Made by a program: the position numbers and the translations under genes. Below the pieces are notes generated by a model, which worked only from the letters and a program-made list of their open reading frames with translations, did no database searches and was not told the origin of the DNA. Source: Mycolicibacterium holsaticum DSM 44478 = JCM 12374 (lineage in GTDB: Bacteria; Actinomycetota; Actinomycetes; Mycobacteriales; Mycobacteriaceae). From it: DNA of 64,000 bases. The first letter of the stretch is position 1. Each line of letters begins with the position of its first letter. Of the stretch, positions 60,227-64,000 are shown in pieces. The stretch covers positions 1,488,001-1,552,000 of the forward strand of contig NZ_CP080998.1 in assembly GCF_019645835.1 (NCBI RefSeq), given 5' to 3'.

Positions 60227-61077
60227 GGCTGCGCCAGGTGATCGACGCCGCGGAGGCGGCGCTCGCCGAGGCCGGGGTCGCATCGCCGCGGGCCGACGCC
60301 GAACTGCTCGCCGCCCACGCCGCGGGCACCGACCGCGGACGCCTCGCGCTCACCCGGCCCGACGCGGCCTTCGTCGACCGCTACCACGGGCTCGTCGCGC
60401 GCCGCGCCGATCGGGTGCCGCTGCAGCACATCACCGGCAGCGCGGCGTTCGGACCCGTCACCGTCTCCGTCGGCCCCGGCGTGTTCATCCCCAGACCCGA
60501 AACCGAGTCGCTGCTGGAATGGGCCGTCGCGCAACCGTTGTCACAGCCACCTGTCGTCGTCGACCTGTGTACCGGCTCCGGTGCCCTGGCGCTTGCCCTG
60601 GCCAAGACCGTGCCCGACGCGCGCGTCATCGCCGTCGACGACTCCGAGACCGCGCTCGACTACGCCCGCCGAAACCTGGCAGGCACCGACGTCGAACTGA
60701 TCCACGCCGACGTGACCGAGCCCGGGCTGCTGCCCGAACTCGACGGGCACGTCGATCTCGTCGTTGCCAACCCGCCGTACATCCCCGAGGGAGCGGCGCT
60801 GGAACCCGAAGTGGCCGAACATGATCCAGCGCACGCGCTGTTCGGTGGGCCCGATGGCATGGCCGTCATCGACGCGATCGTCGGCCTCGCAGGCCGGTGG
60901 CTGCGCGACGGTGGCCGGTGCGCGGTCGAACATGACGACACCACATCGGTGCGCACCGTCGACGCGTTCCGCAGGACCGGACAATTCGCCGAGGTCACCG
61001 GTCGGCGCGACCTGGCCGGCCGGCCCCGGTTCGTCACCGCAACCCGCAACAGCAGCCAGGACGAGGTCAGAGCATGA
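60223..61077 (+). CDS. prmC: release factor glutamine methyltransferase PrmC/HemK
   Basis: A 284-aa SAM-dependent enzyme. The N-terminal helical domain ([20 protein letters not shown]) binds the release factor. The Rossmann core has motif [15 protein letters not shown] and the diagnostic NPPYIPEGA, which holds the substrate glutamine. ATG 60223 overlaps prfA and its stop overlaps the next ATG by 4 bp. Confidence 0.96.
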   Translation: MRLRQVIDAAEAALAEAGVASPRADAELLAAHAAGTDRGRLALTRPDAAFVDRYHGLVARRADRVPLQHITGSAAFGPVTVSVGPGVFIPRPETESLLEWAVAQPLSQPPVVVDLCTGSGALALALAKTVPDARVIAVDDSETALDYARRNLAGTDVELIHADVTEPGLLPELDGHVDLVVANPPYIPEGAALEPEVAEHDPAHALFGGPDGMAVIDAIVGLAGRWLRDGGRCAVEHDDTTSVRTVDAFRRTGQFAEVTGRRDLAGRPRFVTATRNSSQDEVRA

Positions 61078-61727
61078 CGCAGCTGTTCGACTGCACCGAT
61101 GCCGCCCAACGTGCGACCGGAATCGCCTCGGCCATCAGCGCTTTGAAGGGCGGTCAGCTGATCGTGATGCCCACCGACACGGTGTACGGCATCGGCGCCG
61201 ACGCCTTCGACAACGACGCCGTCGCCGCGCTGCTGGCGGCCAAGGGTCGCGGACGCGACATGCCCGTCCCCGTGCTGGTCGGCTCGTGGCACACGATCGA
61301 GGGGCTGGTCTACAACGTTCCGCACACCGCACGTGAGCTCATCCGTGCGTTCTGGCCGGGGGCACTGAGCCTGGTGGTGCGCCAAGCGCCGTCGCTGCAG
61401 TGGGATCTCGGCGACGCCCACGGCACCGTCATGCTGCGCATGCCGCTGCACCCGGTGGCCATCGAACTGCTGCGCGAGGTCGGGCCGATGGCGGTGTCGA
61501 GCGCGAACACCTCGGGTCGGCCCGCCGCCGTGACGGTCGAGCAGGCGCGCGACCAACTCGGCGATCGCGTCGAGGTCTACCTCGATGCCGGGCCGTCCGC
61601 GCAGCAGGCGGCGTCGACAATCGTCGACCTCACCGCAGCGCACCCGCGCGTGCTGCGCCAGGGGCCGGTGACGGTGGAGGACGTCGCGAAAGTCCTCGAT
61701 GTGGAACCGTCGACGCTGACGGAATGA
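61074..61727 (+). CDS. L-threonylcarbamoyladenylate synthase (YrdC/Sua5 family)
   Basis: A 217-aa YrdC-domain protein making threonylcarbamoyl-AMP for t6A37 modification of ANN-reading tRNAs. Motifs include MPTDTVYGIGADAFDN, AKGRGRDMPVPVLVG (basic ATP/carbamoyl pocket), FWPGALSLVVRQ and MAVSSANTSGRPAA. It is YrdC-length, without the long Sua5 extension. Corresponds to Rv1301. Translationally overlapped with prmC. Confidence 0.94.
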   Translation: MTQLFDCTDAAQRATGIASAISALKGGQLIVMPTDTVYGIGADAFDNDAVAALLAAKGRGRDMPVPVLVGSWHTIEGLVYNVPHTARELIRAFWPGALSLVVRQAPSLQWDLGDAHGTVMLRMPLHPVAIELLREVGPMAVSSANTSGRPAAVTVEQARDQLGDRVEVYLDAGPSAQQAASTIVDLTAAHPRVLRQGPVTVEDVAKVLDVEPSTLTE

Positions 61728-61738
61728 GCTGAGGCAAC

Positions 61739-62947
61739 GTGGCATACGGTGCATCGATGGGCTACGCGGCGGATACCGTGCTTGCGCTCAACGAGCGCGG
61801 CGCCGGCGTCCCGCTTCGCGAACTCGCCCTTGTCGGGCTCACCGCGGCGATCATCACCTACTTCGCGACCGGCTGGGTGCGGGTGCTGGCCCGGCGGTTC
61901 GGCGCGGTGGCCTATCCGCGCGAGCGTGACGTGCACCTGCAGCCGACCCCGCGGATGGGTGGGCTGGCGATGTATGTCGGGGTGGTCGCCGCCGTGCTGT
62001 TGGCGTCGCAGCTTCCGGCGTTGACGCGGGGCTTCGTGTATTCGTCGGGGATGCCCGCGGTGGTCGTCGCCGGGGGGCTGATCATGGCCATCGGCCTGAT
62101 CGACGACCGCTGGGGGCTGGACGCGCTGACGAAGTTCGCCGGGCAGATCACCGCGGCCAGCGTGTTGGTCACCATGGGTGTCGCGTGGAGCGTGCTCTAC
62201 ATCCCGATCGGCGGGGTCGGCACCATCGTGCTCGATCAGGTGTCGTCGATCCTGCTCACGCTCGCCCTGACGGTGGCGATCGTCAACGCGATGAACTTCG
62301 TCGACGGGCTCGACGGGCTGGCCGCCGGGCTCGGGCTGATCACCGCGTCGGCCATCTGCATCTTCTCGATCGGGCTGTTACGTGATCACGGCGGCGACGT
62401 GCTGTTCTATCCGCCTGCGGTCATCTCGGTGGTGCTCGCCGGCGCCTGTCTGGGCTTCCTGCCCCACAACTTTCACCCGGCCAAGATCTTCATGGGCGAC
62501 TCCGGTTCGATGTTGATCGGCCTGATGCTCGCGGCGGCGTCGACCACGGCGGCCGGCCCGATCTCGCAGACCGCATACGGGGCGCGTGACGTGTTCGCGC
62601 TGCTGTCACCGTTCCTGCTGGTGGTGGCGGTGTTGTTCGTACCCGCGTTGGACATGCTGCTGGCGATCGTGCGCCGCACCCGCGCCGGCCGCAGCCCCTT
62701 CAGCCCGGACAAGATGCACCTGCATCACCGGCTGCTGCAGATCGGCCATTCGCACCGCCGGGTCGTGCTGCTGATCTACCTCTGGGTGGGCATCGTCGCC
62801 CTGGGTGCGGCGAGCACGATCTTCTTCGATCCGCGCTATAGCGGGGTGGTCATGCTGGCTGCCATTCTGGTCGCCATCGTCGCGACGGTGATCCCACTTC
62901 TGCGGCGCCGGAACGGCCAGTTCGCCGAGGTGTACGACGGGAAGTAG
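61739..62947 (+). CDS. wecA: undecaprenyl/decaprenyl-phosphate GlcNAc-1-phosphate transferase (WecA/Rfe)
   Basis: A 402-aa polytopic enzyme with about 11 membrane segments that begins arabinogalactan linker synthesis on decaprenyl phosphate. Catalytic aspartates are in GLIDDRWG and NFVDGLDGLAAG. The HIHH-like cytoplasmic loop appears as DKMHLHHRLLQIGHSHRR. GTG 61739 follows a GAGG site; ATG 61757 is an alternative. Corresponds to Rv1302. The C-terminal RRRNGQFAEVYDGK tail is cytosolic. Confidence 0.95.
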   Translation: MAYGASMGYAADTVLALNERGAGVPLRELALVGLTAAIITYFATGWVRVLARRFGAVAYPRERDVHLQPTPRMGGLAMYVGVVAAVLLASQLPALTRGFVYSSGMPAVVVAGGLIMAIGLIDDRWGLDALTKFAGQITAASVLVTMGVAWSVLYIPIGGVGTIVLDQVSSILLTLALTVAIVNAMNFVDGLDGLAAGLGLITASAICIFSIGLLRDHGGDVLFYPPAVISVVLAGACLGFLPHNFHPAKIFMGDSGSMLIGLMLAAASTTAAGPISQTAYGARDVFALLSPFLLVVAVLFVPALDMLLAIVRRTRAGRSPFSPDKMHLHHRLLQIGHSHRRVVLLIYLWVGIVALGAASTIFFDPRYSGVVMLAAILVAIVATVIPLLRRRNGQFAEVYDGK

Positions 62948-63191
62948 TAGGTCCCGTTTTAGGCCTGCGACCATGTGTTAGGGTGCAAATAGAACCCGAA
63001 AAACCTCGCGGGTTGCCGGCCCCGGACCGCCTCGGTTCACGGCCGAGCGGACCGGTATCACGACCGACATAGGGAGCTGCCGCTTGGGTGATTCCAGTAC
63101 GCCTGACGCCCTCCGATACGCTCATGGCGCCAGCACTGGGATGTTGGATCATTCGGCAACTTCTTTTTGACCGCGGGATTGAGGTGAATCA

Positions 63192-63647
63192 GTGACGACG
63201 CCAGCGCACGACGCGCCGTTGGTGTTTCCTTCGGTGGCGTTCCGCCCGTTGCGGCTGGCGCTGATCTGTGTCGTCCTCGCCGGGCTCGGCACGCTGGCGG
63301 CCGCGCTGCTCGGCCATGTGATGGTCGGGGTGTTCTTCGGAATCGGCCTGGCGCTTGGGCTGTTGAACGCCGTCCTGGTGCGACGGTCGGTCACCAACAT
63401 CACGTCTCAGCCGAATCCGCTGAAAAGCAAGATGGCGCTGAATTCCGCGACCCGCCTGATGATCTTGACCATCGTCGGGTTGACCATCGCCTTTATCTTC
63501 CGACCCGCTGGTCTCGGCGTCGTCTTCGGCATGGCCCTGTTCCAGCTGCTGCTTGTCTTCACGACCGCGCTGCCTGTGGCGAAGAAACTGCGCGCGGGTA
63601 GCCCGACTGATACAGCCGGATTCGAAGGGGAACCCACACAGCAATGA
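63192..63647 (+). CDS. atpI: ATP synthase-associated membrane protein (AtpI/Rv1303-like)
   Basis: A 151-aa protein with four membrane segments (about 20-40, 43-63, 90-108, 112-132), placed directly before atpB as AtpI-type proteins are. The GTG start has a GAGGTGAATC ribosome site. It corresponds to Rv1303. AtpI proteins help c-ring assembly. The 244 bp before it must hold the atp operon promoter; a TTAGGGT-like -10 near 62976 is possible. Confidence 0.85.
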   Translation: MTTPAHDAPLVFPSVAFRPLRLALICVVLAGLGTLAAALLGHVMVGVFFGIGLALGLLNAVLVRRSVTNITSQPNPLKSKMALNSATRLMILTIVGLTIAFIFRPAGLGVVFGMALFQLLLVFTTALPVAKKLRAGSPTDTAGFEGEPTQQ

Positions 63648-64000
63648 CAGGAATCGATGTCGCCGACGGGTCGGCCCCGGTAACCATCCTGGCCGCCGAC
63701 TCCGGAATCCACGTCGGCACGCACACCACCGCCAACTGGTTCGGGCTGACGGTGAACACCGACACGATGCTGTCGGCGACCATCGCCGCGGTGATCGTGC
63801 TGGCGTTGGCGTTCTACCTTCGCGCCAAAGTGACCTCGAGCGGTGTTCCCAGTGGGGTGCAGCTGTTCTGGGAGGGCATCACGATCCAGGCGCGTAACCA
63901 GATCGAGTCCGCGATCGGTATGCGCATCGCTCCGTTCGTGCTGCCGCTGGCGGTGACGCTGTTCGTCTACATCCTCATCGCCAACTGGATGTCGGTGTTC
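63644..64000 (+). CDS. atpB: F0F1 ATP synthase subunit a, partial
   Basis: The first 119 codons of subunit a, cut by the window end. After a short exported N-terminal segment ([20 protein letters not shown]) come TM1 ([20 protein letters not shown]) and the start of the conserved core ([20 protein letters not shown], then [20 protein letters not shown]). The start overlaps the atpI stop by 4 bp. This is the proton-channel subunit, the first gene of the ATP synthase operon proper (Rv1304). Confidence 0.95.
   Translation, partial: MTGIDVADGSAPVTILAADSGIHVGTHTTANWFGLTVNTDTMLSATIAAVIVLALAFYLRAKVTSSGVPSGVQLFWEGITIQARNQIESAIGMRIAPFVLPLAVTLFVYILIANWMSVF

Overview
The window is chromosomal DNA of a high-GC actinobacterium, almost certainly a non-tuberculous Mycobacterium/Mycolicibacterium. 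The gene order follows the M. tuberculosis Rv1282c-Rv1304 region: oppC/oppB, carbonic anhydrase, cysD, cysNC, an Rrf2 regulator, tRNA-Arg, argS, lysA, thrA, thrC, thrB, rho, rpmE, prfA, prmC, YrdC protein, rfe/wecA, atpI, atpB. Accessory blocks are inserted between these markers. This synteny call rests on memory of the M. tuberculosis map, not on a search.

Layout. 1-1140: peptide/nickel-type ABC permeases, leftward, cut at the window edge. 1266-4443: small exported protein, TcrX/TcrY-like two-component pair, beta-carbonic anhydrase. 4524-10113: AAA+/LuxR regulator, then cupin, ubiX and ubiD (a prenyl-FMN decarboxylase set). 10142-14969: thioesterase, then sulfate-assimilation genes cysD-cysNC-cysQ and an isochorismatase-fold hydrolase.

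14755-27571 is a 12.8-kb integrated mobile element. Its 31-bp attachment core lies over the catalytic cysteine codon of the isochorismatase gene. The element carries a replacement 3' end that keeps the gene open, and the host's own 3' end is stranded at the right junction. It encodes a tyrosine integrase and, next to it, a small serine recombinase. It also encodes two small DNA-binding/excisionase-like proteins, a primase-polymerase and an SF3 (D5-like) helicase, a zinc-finger protein resembling small terminase subunits, and a probable HK97-type major capsid protein. Membrane proteins sit toward both ends. I see no portal, large terminase, protease or tail genes. It therefore looks like a capsid-encoding phage satellite rather than a complete prophage.

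27777-37291: Rrf2 regulator (now cut off from the cys block), VOC proteins, a DUF4097-type protein, a NarL-type two-component pair, an F420-type oxidoreductase, an AhpD-like protein, a folE-doxX pair divergent from a probable Fe-S regulator, and an Ala-rich repeat protein with an acidic tail. 37292-43093: a long non-coding stretch, a small secreted PPPGH-repeat protein, an SDR, a 1001-aa exported PQQ-dehydrogenase-like/PKD protein, and an orphan gene. 43400-47486: a MarR regulator and two translationally overlapping enzymes, each with an N-terminal Rieske domain. One is fused to an FMN-binding glutamate-synthase domain and the other to a thiamine-diphosphate enzyme.

47548-64000 is conserved core: tRNA-Arg(CCG), argS-lysA-thrA-thrC-thrB (aspartate-family amino acids), rho, a TetR/acyl-CoA ligase pair, rpmE-prfA-prmC-YrdC-wecA, and the start of the ATP synthase operon (cut at the right edge).
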